Source: Gari tellinella (lineage: Eukaryota; Mollusca; Bivalvia; Cardiida; Psammobiidae). From it: a stretch of DNA of 64,000 nucleotides. This document shows positions 23,654 through 34,287 of this stretch, piece by piece (positions within the stretch are counted from its first letter, which is position 1; every line of letters starts with the position of its first letter). Below the pieces are notes generated by a model. That model was given only the letters and a program-made list of their open reading frames with translations, did not search any database and was not told the origin of the DNA. Position numbers and translations under genes: made by a program. The DNA lies in contig OV277857.1 of NCBI GenBank assembly GCA_922989275.2, positions 50,507,083 through 50,571,082 of the forward strand, given 5' to 3'.

Positions 23654-23894
23654 CCCTTTGAACCCTAGTCCCGCATATAGGCGTTATTTCCAAACAGTGT
23701 ATATATAAACAGTACACTTGTCCTGTGCAAACAGTGAAGACCCAGATCAGAGGGCTCATAGGAGCCCTCTGATCAGGGTCTTCACTGTTTGTCACAATGC
23801 CAAACATTGACAAAAACAACCCTTAAAATTCAGAAATGGACTAGACTAAAATGGAAACTGGAATTGTCCATTTAAAGTTTCAGGGAGGAAAGAG
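23654..23894. mobile_element. Core-B fold-back element, TTAA flanked
   Basis: TTAA at 23650-23653 and 23895-23898. Ends CCCTTTGAACCCTAG and GGGAGGAAAGAG. Hairpin at about 23726-23801 with arm CAAACAGTGAAGACCCAGAT and inner GAGGGCTC. The paralogous site at 46283-46286 (ATCCTGC-TTTAA-GCTGC) is empty. The host is a core-M (TA-type) element. Confidence 0.8.
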
Positions 23895-24150
23895 TTAAGC
23901 TGCCTTGAAGGAACATCTACCTTATCTGTTTGACTTTTGTCCTGCTTTAAGCTACCTTTGAAGGAGCTTTGTTTGAAATTCATTCCAACTTTGAATTGCG
24001 ATAAATGTGCTTTGCATTACTATCTGTTATTAACATGAAAAACGAGTTTTCACTGGAGTGGTCTGTATATCAGGGTTTTACTGTACATCTTAAAAATACA
24101 TGTTTCTCTGTACATCTTAAAAATACATATTTACAATATATAATAATATA

Positions 24151-24859
24151 GTCGAACTTCGATATTTCGAAGTCCGTTCTGTCAAACATACTTGCACTTC
24201 AAGGTTAAAATATGGCTAAGCCACGTTTTAACTTTGAAATACGGTTATGTTACTAAATTGACTTAGCACATGGCTTGGAGCTCTCGGCCAATCAGATGCC
24301 TCAAAAGCCTCTGAATATATCGTTTATTTTACAAAACCATGAAATAACTAACACACTGTTCACTTATTCCATACTTCCGTCATCTCAAGGCAATCTGACG
24401 TCACAACCCTAGCAATCCTCTGAACTGCACTCGCTTGATGACGTCATATTATGTACAGTGAGACCTAAACTTTAAAGGCAATTAATAATGAATTGTGCTT
24501 ACATATAGAGCTTCAATAAGCGTTATCTATGTTGGTGTTGAAGCATGATCAATGTCTCAAACTACACATTGAAATAACCTTTCAATTTAAGTAAAATATT
24601 ACAAATAAAATGACTTTTTCGTCTAAAACAAAAAGCAGAAACGAAGGGTCCTCTTGTTTTCCTCGAACCCAAGCCAGTGCTAAATAGGTTAGACCATGGT
24701 TGCGCGCGAATAAACGACATAGTTCTCGGGGGCTACGGCCCCTCGAACTATATCGTTTATTCGCTTGCAACCATGGTCTAACCTATACTTAACCAAGCAT
24801 GAAGTAATGCAGTTCCTATGTTGAACTATCAGATAGTTTAATTTTTAAAAAAGTTCGAC
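24151..24859. mobile_element. TA-flanked element with pogo/mariner-like ends, internally expanded
   Basis: Left end GTCGAACTTCGATATTTCGA after TA. Right end AAAGTTCGAC before TA at 24860-24861. The duplicated locus at about 46365-46380 reads through without it. These termini resemble Tc1/mariner (pogo-type) inverted repeats. The middle includes a strong palindrome at 24683-24790 (TAGGTTAGACCATGGTTGC arms around AACTATRTCGTTTATTCG), probably another nested element. Confidence 0.65.
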
Positions 24860-24941
24860 TAAATCTTGAAACTTTGGAATTTATCCCAAGAGAATTACTT
24901 GTTGCCTTTTCATCAAACATACAATTTCACACATGTATATA

Positions 24942-25185
24942 CAGTGTGGAAAAGTTTATTCTTTCCACATAAACATGTTTACGCTAAAACTGTATTTTCC
25001 CTTGCAAACAGTTTGGAGCCAGATCAGACGTTGGGTAGCCCGGTGTCTGAACAGGCTCAGAACTGTTTGACACTCAGATTAAAATAAGTTGTGAAAAATT
25101 TCATAAGGGTTTATGTTTTTTACATTTAAGTGCCATGCATTTGCATATGGTATGCGTTTAAACAGGAAAGAATAAAACATTCCCT
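24942..25185. mobile_element. Core-C fold-back element
   Basis: Left CAGTGTGGAAAAGTTTATTC, right GGAAAGAATAAAACATTCCC. Hairpin at about 25003-25072 with arm CAAACAGTTTGGAGCCAGAT then CAGACG. Relatives lie at 33504, 34621, 36409, 46451 and 47710. The target duplication is not clear in this copy. Confidence 0.6.
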
Positions 25186-25399
25186 ATAATTGAATTTCGA
25201 TAACTTCAGCTGGTTTAAGTAAAACAGAATCCATATTTCAAAGTCCAAATGTGGTTCAGCCATATTTGAGCATTAAAATACAGATATCTGCCAAATATAT
25301 CTTTTTCAACCCTTTCCCAGCAAAACTTTTGTCTTCAACTGTATGCAAATTCAAAATTTTTGAAGTTTTCCCTGTCAGAAAGAATATTGATATGAATGC

Positions 25400-25465
25400 C
25401 AAACAGTTTGGATCCTGATCAGACTGGGATTACATGTTCCCTGATCTGGATCCCAACTGTTTGCA
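25400..25465. repeat. Core-C-like hairpin, isolated
   Basis: CAAACAGTTTGGATCCTGAT then CAGACTGGGAT pairs with CCCTGATCTGGATCCCAACTGTTTG. No outer element ends found. Confidence 0.55.
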
Positions 25466-25629
25466 AACCCTGTGGCCGTGAAAGGCTTAAATTTTGGTTT
25501 AGCCGAATACAGTCTTTGCCCAAACCCTCTTGCGTGAAGCCGGGACAAGTAGATTCTGATTCCGGCAAGTGATTATACAGAGCACCAGATAAGAGGAGTT
25601 TTTCAAAAACTAAAATCTTTATTTCTGCA

Positions 25630-25712
25630 TTAAACCCTATGGTGTCACTACTCATTAGAATCGTCTCGAAGAGAAGAGTCCAATGAGTAGTAACACTATA
25701 GGGTTTGGTGCT
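25630..25712. repeat. Palindrome with ACTACTCATT arms
   Basis: AAACCCTATGGTGTCACTAC then TCATTAGAATCG pairs with CAATGAGTAGTAACACTATA then GGGTTT around a short loop. Diverged versions without the full palindrome are at 46920-46980 and 52085-52160. Confidence 0.6.
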
Positions 25713-26023
25713 GAAATCAGTGAGAAAATGTTGGATTTGTTCATTTAATTACCTGTTATCTGGAGCCCTGTGATATTTGTTTAAGTATTTGGCATATTAC
25801 AGTAAAAAGAGCATTTTTTGTCAGTTTCAGGCAAGTGGTCTGAAAAGATTGCACATCGGTATCTAACATAATTGTATACGAATAGGTATCTAATATAACT
25901 TAAATGTATATTTGTCATGATAAATAATAAACATATTTGTAAATGGAATGTATTCTTGATTTATTTTACAGCCATGTTGTCGGGTAACAGAATATCCCCA
26001 GATATTAAAATATTTTAGTTGCC

Positions 26024-26789
26024 TTTAACCCATTACCCCATAAATATGCCTTTTTATGCCTCTAACTTGTTTCTCCACTGAAGATGGATGAGTTAGGAAG
26101 AGTCATACGAATTCAAGAACACCAATACCAAAATTGGATCAATTTTAAGAAAGCATATATATAGGATATTCAGGTCCAGTGTTATGGAAGACAATACCCA
26201 ATTTGATCAGGGATTTTAAAGACCATTGAGGCCTTCACCGCTAACTTAATTGAATGACTTAAAGCAAAGAGGGTCTAGTTTATTTGTTACCTCTCCATCC
26301 ATACATTTTTTTATTTAATTTAGATCTATTATCTTTTTTATAACTGTAGATCTATTTATGGAGTGTCCGGTGTTGTGTAAAATGTGTGGTGTATATCTAG
26401 ATCTACAGACCGATTTTGATATCCCAAACTTGCTTAACCCGAATTTTCTTTCATTTCTTTACCTAGATTTCATTATTTCTAAATTGTTTAAATCGAACAT
26501 GTCCGTGTTTCAAAGTTTAAACGTGTTTAGCAACTTTTTGGTTTTGAAATACAGATATGCTTGATTTATATCGGAATATTGAGTTTTGACTGTACATAAT
26601 TGCGTTACTGTACATAATGTTTGTTACGGTTTCTGATCTTTTTGGAGCCCATACTGTGATGGTGTAAATCCTGATCAGCTAGCATGGAATTGTCCAGCAG
26701 ATTCTTTGGATTTACCCCTTACTTGCATCTGGGTGGCGGTTTTGGTTCAAGTCGTGATCTCGTAAGCTTGGAGACACGTTCTTGAGGTA
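26024..26789. other. Core-A left-end remnant then unrecognised sequence
   Basis: TTAACCCATTACCCCATAAA then TATGCCTTTTTATGCCTC (26027-26070) is the end of a core-A element without its hairpin. The rest is unique-looking. A frame of about 68 codons at 26358-26564 has no recognised domain. Confidence 0.45.
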
Positions 26790-27245
26790 GAACCCTCAGC
26801 TAGGTGCCAGTGCGTGTGAGTAACTCGTGTGTTTTACATGGTGTAGATCTATAATTATAGTGTTCAAGAGTTGGTTTCTTTGGTGTTATAGCTAAATCTT
26901 ATTAGCTAGGTGCCAGTGCGTGTGAGTAACTCGTGTGTTTTACATGGTGTAGATCTATAATTATAGTGTTCAAGTCGTGATCTCATAATTCTTGAGGTAG
27001 AACCCTCAGCTAGGTGCCAGTGCGTGTGAGTAACTTGTGTGTTTTACATGGTGTAGATCTATATAGTGTAACTTGCATCTGGCTGGCGGTTTTGGTACAA
27101 GTCGTGATCTCATAAGCTTGGAGACACGTTCTTGAGGTAGAACCCTCAGCTAGGTGCCAGTGCGTGTGAGTAACTCGTGTGTTTTACATGATGTAGATCT
27201 ATAATTATAGTGTTCAAGAGTTGGTTTCTTTTGTGTTGTAGCTAA
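26790..27245. repeat. Four tandem copies of a 90-140-bp unit
   Basis: AGCTAGGTGCCAGTGCGTGT then GAGTAACTYGTGTGTTTTAC and ATGRTGTAGATCTATA occur at about 26809, 26903, 27009 and 27150. Units differ in whether they include AAGCTTGGAGACACGTTCTT and AAGAGTTGGTTTCTT. Near-identical copies suggest recent expansion. Confidence 0.8.
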
Positions 27246-27439
27246 ATCGTATTAGCTGGTTAATATTCACTGTTCTTGTTTATGATATTAAAATAATTTG
27301 CTATTTTGATTATCTGAGGACCAACATGCATACGTTCTGAGCTGCTTATAATTGAAGACTGCAGTGACAATGGACAATTCCAATTCCCAATTAAGTCTGG
27401 TCTATTTTTGAATATTTAGGTTTGATTTTAGAAATATAT

Positions 27440-27600
27440 TTTAAAATGACAAACAATGCAGGACCTGATCAAAGTGCACCTACAGGAGCCCTCTGATCAG
27501 AGTCCACACCGTTTGCATGGGACAAGTGTAATCCTCAAATGTACACTGTTTGTAAATGAGGAGTATATTCATCGCTAGGGTTGAATGTGTGACTGTCACT
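27440..27600. mobile_element. Core-B element remnant
   Basis: Hairpin at about 27462-27525 (ACCTGATCAAAGTGCACC / GGAGCCCTCTGATCAG) followed by the usual TGCATGGGACAAGTGTA and TACACTGTTTGTAAATGAG sequence. TTAA ends are not visible. Confidence 0.55.
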
Positions 27601-27779
27601 TTGCTTTTTAAAACCTTCCACTGTCTTTTATACAATCAATTAGCTTTCCTTTTAGTGGTTGTAATAGAGACATGCTATGTATTCTTTTTGTTGGAAGCCC
27701 TGATATGAATTTTGTTGTCTGAATAATTTCTATCTATCTATATATATTATATAGCCTTTTTCTAATTTGAAAGAAAAAT

Positions 27780-27900
27780 GCTCTCTTAAAGCAGGTTGAA
27801 AGCAAAGCAGAATGCTTCAAAGTGGAATATTTTCTTCAGCGGAGAAATCAATTAAAGGCATAAAAGGTGTATTTATGGAGTAATGGGTTTATGGCAAAGA
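27780..27900. mobile_element. Core-A element remnant, hairpin deleted
   Basis: CTTAAAGCAGGTTGAAAGCA then AAGCAGAATG continues directly into GGAATATTTTCTTCAGCGGA and ATTTATGGAGTAATGGG, so one arm and the adjacent spacer are lost. Confidence 0.6.
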
Positions 27901-27991
27901 CACCTTAACCCATTATCCCACAGCCTGTTTAAAGAATTGAAGAGAGATAATCGATCAAAGTAGGTTGAAAATAAAGCAGAATGTGCCTTAA

Positions 27992-28529
27992 AGCGACTCG
28001 CAACCAGATGGTGCATTAAAAATAGTAATTTGTAAATATGTGTCAAACGCTTATATAAATGGTAAAGAATTAGTTTAGGATAAGAAATTCTGTTTAAAAA
28101 AATGTATTTCAATAAAAAAATAATATTGGTCTCTGGTGGGATTCGAACCCGGGGCCCGGCATTGGCGGACAGAAGGCAAAATAGGGGAAACCGCTTAGAC
28201 CAATGGACCACGGAACTATCCGTTTATCTCGGATCGATTTAACGTATTTTAATGTGTTGCGATCGAAAGTGCATACAACTTCGTAATTCGGCTCGTGTTT
28301 ATGTCTGAGCCCGTGTAGAGAAGCAACAACAACAGCTATACCGTCTACTAGTCGGTATAGAAAAACGATGGAAAATATCTAAAAATCTAAGATTCGGTGA
28401 CGATTCTTGAGACTTTTTTTGGACTGATCATATTTTTTTAATGTCAGAAGCCAAATAATGCCACAAATTTGCTTTTATTTGAGTATTTTATTTTATTTTG
28501 ACAAGTACACCATCCGGTTGCGAGTCCCT
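27992..28529 (-). mobile_element. TTAA-flanked 538-bp element carrying a tRNA-like unit (copy 1)
   Basis: TTAA at 27988-27991 and 28530-28533. Inverted ends AGCGACTCGCAACCAGATGG and CCATCCGGTTGCGAGTCCCT. Inside, 28129-28216 on the minus strand is tRNA-like: box A TGGTCTAAGCGG and box B GGGTTCGAATCC. An almost identical copy in the other orientation is at 30067-30603. No protein is encoded. The tRNA-like unit has no pairing acceptor stem, so it is not a functional tRNA. Confidence 0.75.
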
Positions 28530-28533
28530 TTAA

Positions 28534-29130
28534 AGCCTGTCTCACACAGAACACGGTTGGGCACACGGTTCCAATACGGTATACTCGGTTATACACGGGT
28601 TGACTGGTACGAATGTAGCACGAGTATGTACGAACAAAGCACGGATATACTCGGTCAAGCAAGGTTTGTCACGATTTGCAAAACGATTTTCATACGATTG
28701 TCGTACGGTTCCAAGTACGGTCTAGTACGGTCTGTTACGGCCTAGTACGATTAAACACGACTTTTACTGGATTAGTTGGACATTTACAGGGTTTACATAC
28801 GGTCCCACCGGCTTTTGCTCCATACGATTTATATACGATATTGACACGGTTGAGCTCACTCGTGTTAAGTGGAATTCATGTGCGGCTGCGTATACGGTCT
28901 CGTACGGTCTCACACGGTCTCTCACGGTCTTGTACGATCGCTAATACGATCATACACGGACATGGCACCCGTGTCAGTTTTTTAAAAGTTTTAAAAATCA
29001 TACACGGTTTTCACGGATACACTCGAATGGCCCGAGTGTAACTCGGATAAGGCCACGGTTGGTTCGGTTGTATGTACGGTTTACACGGGTGGCCAACCGT
29101 ATAAGCCGTGTGTTCTGTGTGAGACAGGCT
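28534..29130. mobile_element. TAA-flanked 597-bp element rich in ACGGT words
   Basis: TAA at 28531-28533 and 29131-29133. Inverted ends AGCCTGTCTCACACAGAACA then CGG, and their complement. A TWA target duplication is characteristic of PIF/Harbinger-type transposases. The body is packed with ACGGT and TACGRT variants (for example 28700-28740 and 28890-28940). It inserted into the TTAA at the right edge of the preceding element. No transposase frame. Confidence 0.7.
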
Positions 29131-29403
29131 TAAGGCTTTACTTTCAGCCTGCTTTAAGCTATTATCTACTAGAATATGCAAATTATTTCTTATGGTGAAC
29201 ATTCATGACTGTATAAAGATTATTTTTTTCAGTGGAGGAATTACTTATACAGACATAAAAAGATGTATTTGTGGGGTAATGGTTTAACTCTCTAAATATC
29301 TCGTCTTTCCAAAACGAAGAAACAATCTTAAGAAAGTTGGAAGTTAAGTTTAGAAACTCTTTGACCACTGAAAATAATACCAGAAATGGGTGTCAAAGCC
29401 ACC

Positions 29404-30698
29404 TGATGCTCGCCTGTTTAAAGTTTAAGTCTAAAATAACATCTTGTATGGAAAGCAAAACAATTTTCAGTTTAAAAAGATTCTTAAATGAATGGTGAGT
29501 CTTAGTCTAGTTATATTAAACTTTAAAACAACCAGTCCAAACTTTAACCTAGTGATTTGTAGTCAAAACAAATAAGTTCAAAACATGTCAAAAATTGACA
29601 AATATTAAAATCATTTTTAAATTTCAATTTCATAACATCAATGTTTGACCCCTAATGAACCTCCATACAAAATTTCAGCACCCTAGCACAAATATTAAGC
29701 TTTAAAACAACCCGTCCAAAAAACTTGAACGTGGTGATTTGTAGTCGAAAAACCTAAGTCCAAAACATGTCGAAAATGGACAAATATTAAATTCATTTTT
29801 AAATTCCAACTTCATAACATCAATGTTTGACCCCTAATAAACCTCCATACAAAATTTCAGCCCCCTAGCACAAGTATTAAACTTTAAAACAGCCCGTCCA
29901 AAAAACTTTAACCTGGTAATTTGTAGTCGAAAAACCTAAGTCCAAAACATGTGAAAAATTGACATAAATTAAAATTATTTTTAAAAATTAACTTCATAAC
30001 ATCAATGTTTAACCCCAAATGAGCCTCCATACAAAATTTCATAATAGCACAAATATTAAGCTTTAAAGCGACTCGCAACCGGATGGTGTACTTGTCAAAA
30101 TAAAATAAAATACTCAAATTAAAGCAAATTTGTGGCATTATTTGGCTTCTGACATTAAAAAAATATGATCAGTCCAAAAAAAGTCTCAAGAATCGTCACC
30201 GAATCTTAGATTTTTAGATATTTTCCATCGTTTTTCTATACCGACTAGTAGACGGTATAGTTGTTGCTGTTGCTTCTCTACACGGGCTCAGACATAAACA
30301 CGAGCCGAATTACGAAGTTGTATGCACTTTCGACCGCAACACATTGAAATACGTTAAATCGATCCGAGATAAACGGATAGTTCCGTGGTCCATTGGTCTA
30401 AGCGGTTTCCCCTATTTTGCCTTCTGTCCGCCAATGCCGGGCCATGGGTTCGAATCCCACCAGAGACCAATATTTTTTTTATTGAAATTCATTTTTTTTA
30501 AACAGAATTTCTTATCCTAAACTAATTCTTTACCATTTATATAAGCGTTTGACACATATTTACAAATTACTATTTTTAATGCACCATCTGGTTGCGAGTC
30601 GCTTTAAAACAACCCGTCCAAAAAACTTTAACCTTGGCCACGCTCACGCCGTGGGTATGACATTAGCCCTGCTGTTCTACGAACAGGCGAGCTAAAAA
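29404..30698 (+). mobile_element. GCTCGCCTG-family element with 180-bp tandem units
   Basis: 5-prime end GCTCGCCTGTTTAAAG near 29408. 3-prime end CACGCTCACGCCGTGGGTAT, then CGAACAGGCGAGCTAAAAA. The body has about three units of 180 bp (AAAACAACCCGTCCAAAAAA, CATAACATCAATGTTT). It shares end architecture with the GCTCACCTG family. The relative at 60002-60703 has the same 3-prime end. Interrupted at 30067-30603. Confidence 0.7.
30067..30603 (+). mobile_element. TTAA-flanked 537-bp element carrying a tRNA-like unit (copy 2)
   Basis: TTAA at 30063-30066 and 30604-30607. Flanks AATATTAAGCT and AACAACCCGTCC are contiguous in neighbouring tandem units (for example 29695-29715 and 60410-60430), giving a clean empty site. 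The tRNA-like unit is at 30381-30469 on the plus strand. It is inverted relative to copy 1, with few differences visible. Confidence 0.8.
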
Positions 30699-30773
30699 TG
30701 GACAGCTCCAGTGTTCAGTTAAAGTTCAATTTTCAACTATGTAGGATAGGTTTTACTATACAAATATATATTA

Positions 30774-30972
30774 TAGGAATAAACAACATATTTTTGACGT
30801 TCATGACGGTATGACTACATTAGCTTCGCAGGGGGTATATTTCGTAAACGCCCAAAGGGCGTTTACGTTTAATTTACCCCCCGAAGCTAATGTAGTCATA
30901 CCGTTTAATTTACCCCCCGAAGCTAATGTAGTCATACCATCATGAGCGGCAAAGAGATGTTGTTTATTCCTT
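30774..30972. mobile_element. About 200-bp palindromic element
   Basis: Ends AGGAATAAACAACAT / ATGTTGTTTATTCCT. Inner arms ATGACTACATTAGCTTCG / CGAAGCTAATGTAGTCAT around AACGCCCAAAGGGCGTT. One inner segment (CCGTTTAATTTACCCCCCGA) is tandemly duplicated at 30880-30945. Confidence 0.65.
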
Positions 30973-31499
30973 ATATTTATATTTTCTGTCTTGTCAATTT
31001 AATGTGTTTATTGGCCAGATTTGTTTTTCTGTATAAGAATTTATCATATACTGGTCAAAGAGGTTTGATAGATGTAATGTCGATGTAATAGCCATTCCAG
31101 TTTCTAAATATGGTGAGAAAAAGTAGTCCCAACTACATGTACTGTAACTGTATTAAAAATTCAGGATTTTTTCCAGTAAACTTTCTCTCTGTGAATGGAA
31201 AAGACTTACAAGGCAAACAAATAACAGTGCAACTTGAATATCTATTGCAAAAGCACATTCTAAAAATACAGGTCGCGGTTGTTTTCTTAACCCATTTACA
31301 CACATAGCAACGCGATGGCAACGACCTATGGGTCTGTATCACTCCGCTAGTGTCATATGACCGTCGACCAATGGGAGCTTAGTGTTAAGTGCCCGATGTA
31401 GTCTATTTGAAGAAGTCCACGAATAGCACGGGGGAAATCCAAACTGGTTAAAACCAGTTTGGAAGTGTAGGTTCATCGGCAGATGTACTGCATATTTTT

Positions 31500-31970
31500 A
31501 ATAGGATTACATAAAGACTTTACAGGGTGAATGTAAATATTTCAAAATGGCAAACAGTACAAACCCTTATCAGAGGGCTTCTGTAGGAGCCCTCTGATCT
31601 GGATCTATTTCATTTAAATAGGATAAGTTTACTCTTCACGGGTGCACTGTTTGTAAAGGATGCATAAAGTTCTACGAGTTAAAATGGGTTAAACTTTGTT
31701 ATTTACTTTAATAGATGATGAAACGAATCTGGGGTGTTTGAAAAACCTTGATTGTTATCATTTGATGTTACAACCTGTGTTAAGCAACCACTTAATTAAA
31801 AAGCCTGTAGGTCTTGAAAGAGGGATGATCATTAATGCAGGGCAAAATTAATGCATCAAACTCCTGTAAGATCCCGCAGATCTGGGTTCACAGTTTACAT
31901 GGGACAAGTGTACTCTTCATGGGAATACTGCTTGTAAAGGATAAATATACTTATCACTATGATTGAATTG
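31500..31970. mobile_element. Two core-B element remnants
   Basis: First hairpin at about 31553-31612 (CCTTATCAGAGGGCTTCTGT / GGAGCCCTCTGATCTGGAT), with the usual AAGTTTACTCTTCACGGGTG after it. A second, decayed one lies at about 31850-31960 (CTCCTGTAAGATCCCGCAGA, GGACAAGTGTACTCTTCATG). Confidence 0.5.
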
Positions 31971-31980
31971 GTTGATATTA

Positions 31981-32153
31981 CAGTCAAACCTGTGTTTAGT
32001 AACTCACTTAAGACATATTTTTGTTGTATTCATGACAAGTGGCAGCTTAATGCAGACGGGAAAAGTCATGTAGAAGGCTCCTATTGAGGGGTCAATTGTT
32101 TATAGAGACCACCATGCATCTCCATTTAGTGGTCGCTATCACAGGTTTGACTG
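31981..32153. mobile_element. TA-type fold-back element (mariner-like ends)
   Basis: Ends CAGTCAAACCTGTGTTTAGT after TA and CACAGGTTTGACTG. Middle ...CTTAATGCAGACGGGAAAAG then a half hairpin. The right TA is mutated (TC). Confidence 0.55.
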
Positions 32154-32299
32154 TCCGGATGCATTGCCTTTCGACGTTTCACCTACTACAGGTTTGGCTG
32201 TATATACAGATACAATTACTGTTACACAGTAAGGAAATTTCTGCATTAGTTTTACCCAGCATTAAGCAATCTCAAAGAGATCTCAATGATATCCATTTG

Positions 32300-32525
32300 T
32301 AACATTAATTACAAGCTGTTGCTTAATGTAGCATAAAATAATGCAGAAATCTCCAATAGGCACTTTCTGCATTAGTTTTGTCCAGCATTAAGCATTAACA
32401 GGCGAACTAAAATTCACACTTGAGCCTTGACTACAGGTGGTTGCTTAATGCAGCATGACATAATGCAGAAAACTCATAAATGAGCTTTCTGCATTATTTT
32501 GATCTTGCAAAAAGCAGTCGCCTGT
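32300..32525. repeat. Two AATGCAGAAA-type hairpins
   Basis: GCTTAATGTAGCATAAAATA then ATGCAGAAATCTCC pairs with the following CACTTTCTGCATTAG...CAGCATTAAGCA (32322-32400). A second, similar hairpin is at 32437-32516. Probably centres of mariner-like miniature elements. Confidence 0.5.
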
Positions 32526-32989
32526 CTTTAGCATTCTCGCCGCAACTTCATTTTCAAGATTGACAATGGTTTGTTACATAGATGTTGGTGTTTTTATAAT
32601 GGTAAGAATTCTGTTTTAATTATATTGTGTTTTCTTTTTCTTATTCCCCACTCCTTAAGATTAAATATAATTTGAATGATTTTCACAAGTTTCTTCCGAC
32701 TAGCGAGCTACAAAATGTCATTATTTTCCTTGAAATTGAATTGTACATGCATATATATATCTACATAAGCACTTTGCTGTGTAATGGATTTCCCATAAAG
32801 CTTAAAAGTCACGCCATGGGCGGAGCTGACCATATTAACACATGCGCAATGCTTGCTAGCCTCTAAATCCAAGTCTCGAACACTTCATAATTAAATTGCC
32901 AAATCTCGTAAAATCCCGAAGACTTGATAATTAAACCGAGCGAAAATTTGAATTTTGTGGCTTTCTGATTGGCTGAAAGAGTAGGTCAA
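32526..32989. other. Intergenic, nothing recognised
   Basis: A frame of 79 codons at 32627-32866 shows only low-complexity Tyr/Ile-rich sequence and is not called. Confidence 0.35.
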
Positions 32990-34060
32990 ACACTAAAATC
33001 GGTTTGTTGACATCCGATCAACGGTGGAGATTTTCCGAGTTCGTTCAGCTTGCGCCCGGTAAAGATGTTTTCATAGTGTTTTCTTCTGACTTGGCAGAGT
33101 TATTTTTAGATTGGAACATTCTAAAACTTTAAAAGGGATGAGTATTCCCTACATCCAGCAAGAAACATTGATAGCTGTATTTATTGTGTGCAGTATACAG
33201 TAGAGAATACTGTTTAAACGCAAACGCAATTCACTACACTGTGAAAATTTACTTTTAGAAATTTTAACTATTTTTTTAATCTGAGTAGCAAACAGGTTGG
33301 AGCATGATCAGACGCCGGGTTACGCGGTGTCTGATCTGGCTCCAACCTGTTTGCAATGGTAATAATAATTTTGTTTATAAATGGGTTTAATTTGAAAGAA
33401 TAAAATAGCAGTAAAGTTAGTGCAGCGTTCTCGTGCTGCACGATGATCATACTTATCTCAAGTAGGAATGTGTACGACTATGTATTCGATGTTACCTTCC
33501 TTACAGTGGAGAAAATATTATTCTTTCCCAATAAACGCGCTTACGCTAAAACCATGATTTCAATTGCAAACAGTTTGGAGCAGATCAGACGCCGGGTAAC
33601 CCGGCGTCTGATCAGGCACCAAACTGTTTGCAACTCGGACTAACATGAATGGTCATAATTGTCTAAAGGTTGTGTTTTTATGCGTTCATTGTCATGCATT
33701 TGCGTTTCGTTTGCTTTTTAAAAGGGAAAGAATAACGTTTTCTCCACTGTTACCTATTTACCATTATTAACTATTCTGTTCTAAAGTAACACAGACAAGT
33801 CAGAAAAATCGGATCAATCACGTGACTCTTATTCGACCATGCGGAAATTCTCAGAAGCCAACACGAAGATAAGAAATCAGCATATTTATGTATGGTTCTT
33901 AAAGAAAGGGGGGCATGTTTCAGGCACCTGACAACGGATTTCGCTTAGTTTTAATACATAGAAAATGTTCTTATATAAGAAATTGCGTGATTTAAACATA
34001 CATTTGGGCGACATTCTGGCTTTAAGCAAGATGAAAGTTAAACAGAAAGCTTTAAGCTTC
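32990..34060. repeat. Triplicated segment, copy 1
   Basis: Begins ATCGGTTTGTTGACATCCGA and runs through CTACATCCAGCAAGAAACAT, a core-C hairpin (33288-33355), TCGTGCTGCACGATGATCAT, a TTA-flanked core-C element, TCACGTGACTCTTATTCGAC and CATGTTTCAGGCACCTGAC to GCGTGATTTAAACATACATT. Copies 2 and 3 follow in the same order and orientation. Confidence 0.8.
33504..33749. mobile_element. Core-C fold-back element, TTA flanked
   Basis: TTA at 33501-33503 and 33750-33752. Ends CAGTGGAGAAAATATTATTC and AATAACGTTTTCTCCACTG. Hairpin at 33562-33634, inner CAGACGCCGGGTAACCCGGC. The 3-bp TTA duplication fits a PIF/Harbinger-type or CACTA-type transposase. The other two copies in the triplication are paralogous, not independent insertions. 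Confidence 0.7.
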
Positions 34061-34287
34061 CACCATTCTTTCATACAATCAATAAGCCTTCATTTTAGTG
34101 GTCACAATAGAGGGGTTTTACTGTGTGTATATAACTGTTTTGCTACCCTCTCTGCAACCATGCAGAAAGATATTGGTCAAAATAATCTCAATCATGTCAA
34201 AATGCCATAAAACAACATTTAAAAGTCAATGTTATTTAAAGGCAGTATGTAGCCAAAACCGCGCATTTTTTAACATTATTATTAGTG

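Larger units (their letters stand above)
23241..25745. repeat. Segmental duplication, copy 1 (with 45.9-47.96 kb)
   Basis: Blocks match in order with 45895-46640 and 46905-47960, for example GCCAGAGTTCAAATTTAAG, TTCATTTTAGACCCAGACAT and TTTGGAATTTATCCCAAGAG. Copy 1 has extra insertions at 23654-23894 and 24151-24859 that are absent from copy 2, so those elements inserted after the duplication. Confidence 0.7.
27909..29283. mobile_element. Core-A element split by two nested insertions
   Basis: Left end CCCATTATCCCACAGCCTG after TTAA (27905-27908). The left hairpin arm ends GCAGAATGTGCC at 27987. The right arm resumes GGCTTTACTTTCAGCCTGCT at about 29134, and the right end GTGGGGTAATGG precedes TTAA at 29284-29287. 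Both insertions sit at the hairpin dyad. Confidence 0.75.

Noticed and set aside
28129..28216. A functional tRNA gene
   Set aside because: Box A and box B are present, but the 5-prime end does not pair with the 3-prime end and the spacing between arms is abnormal. Treated as a tRNA-derived unit within the TTAA element.
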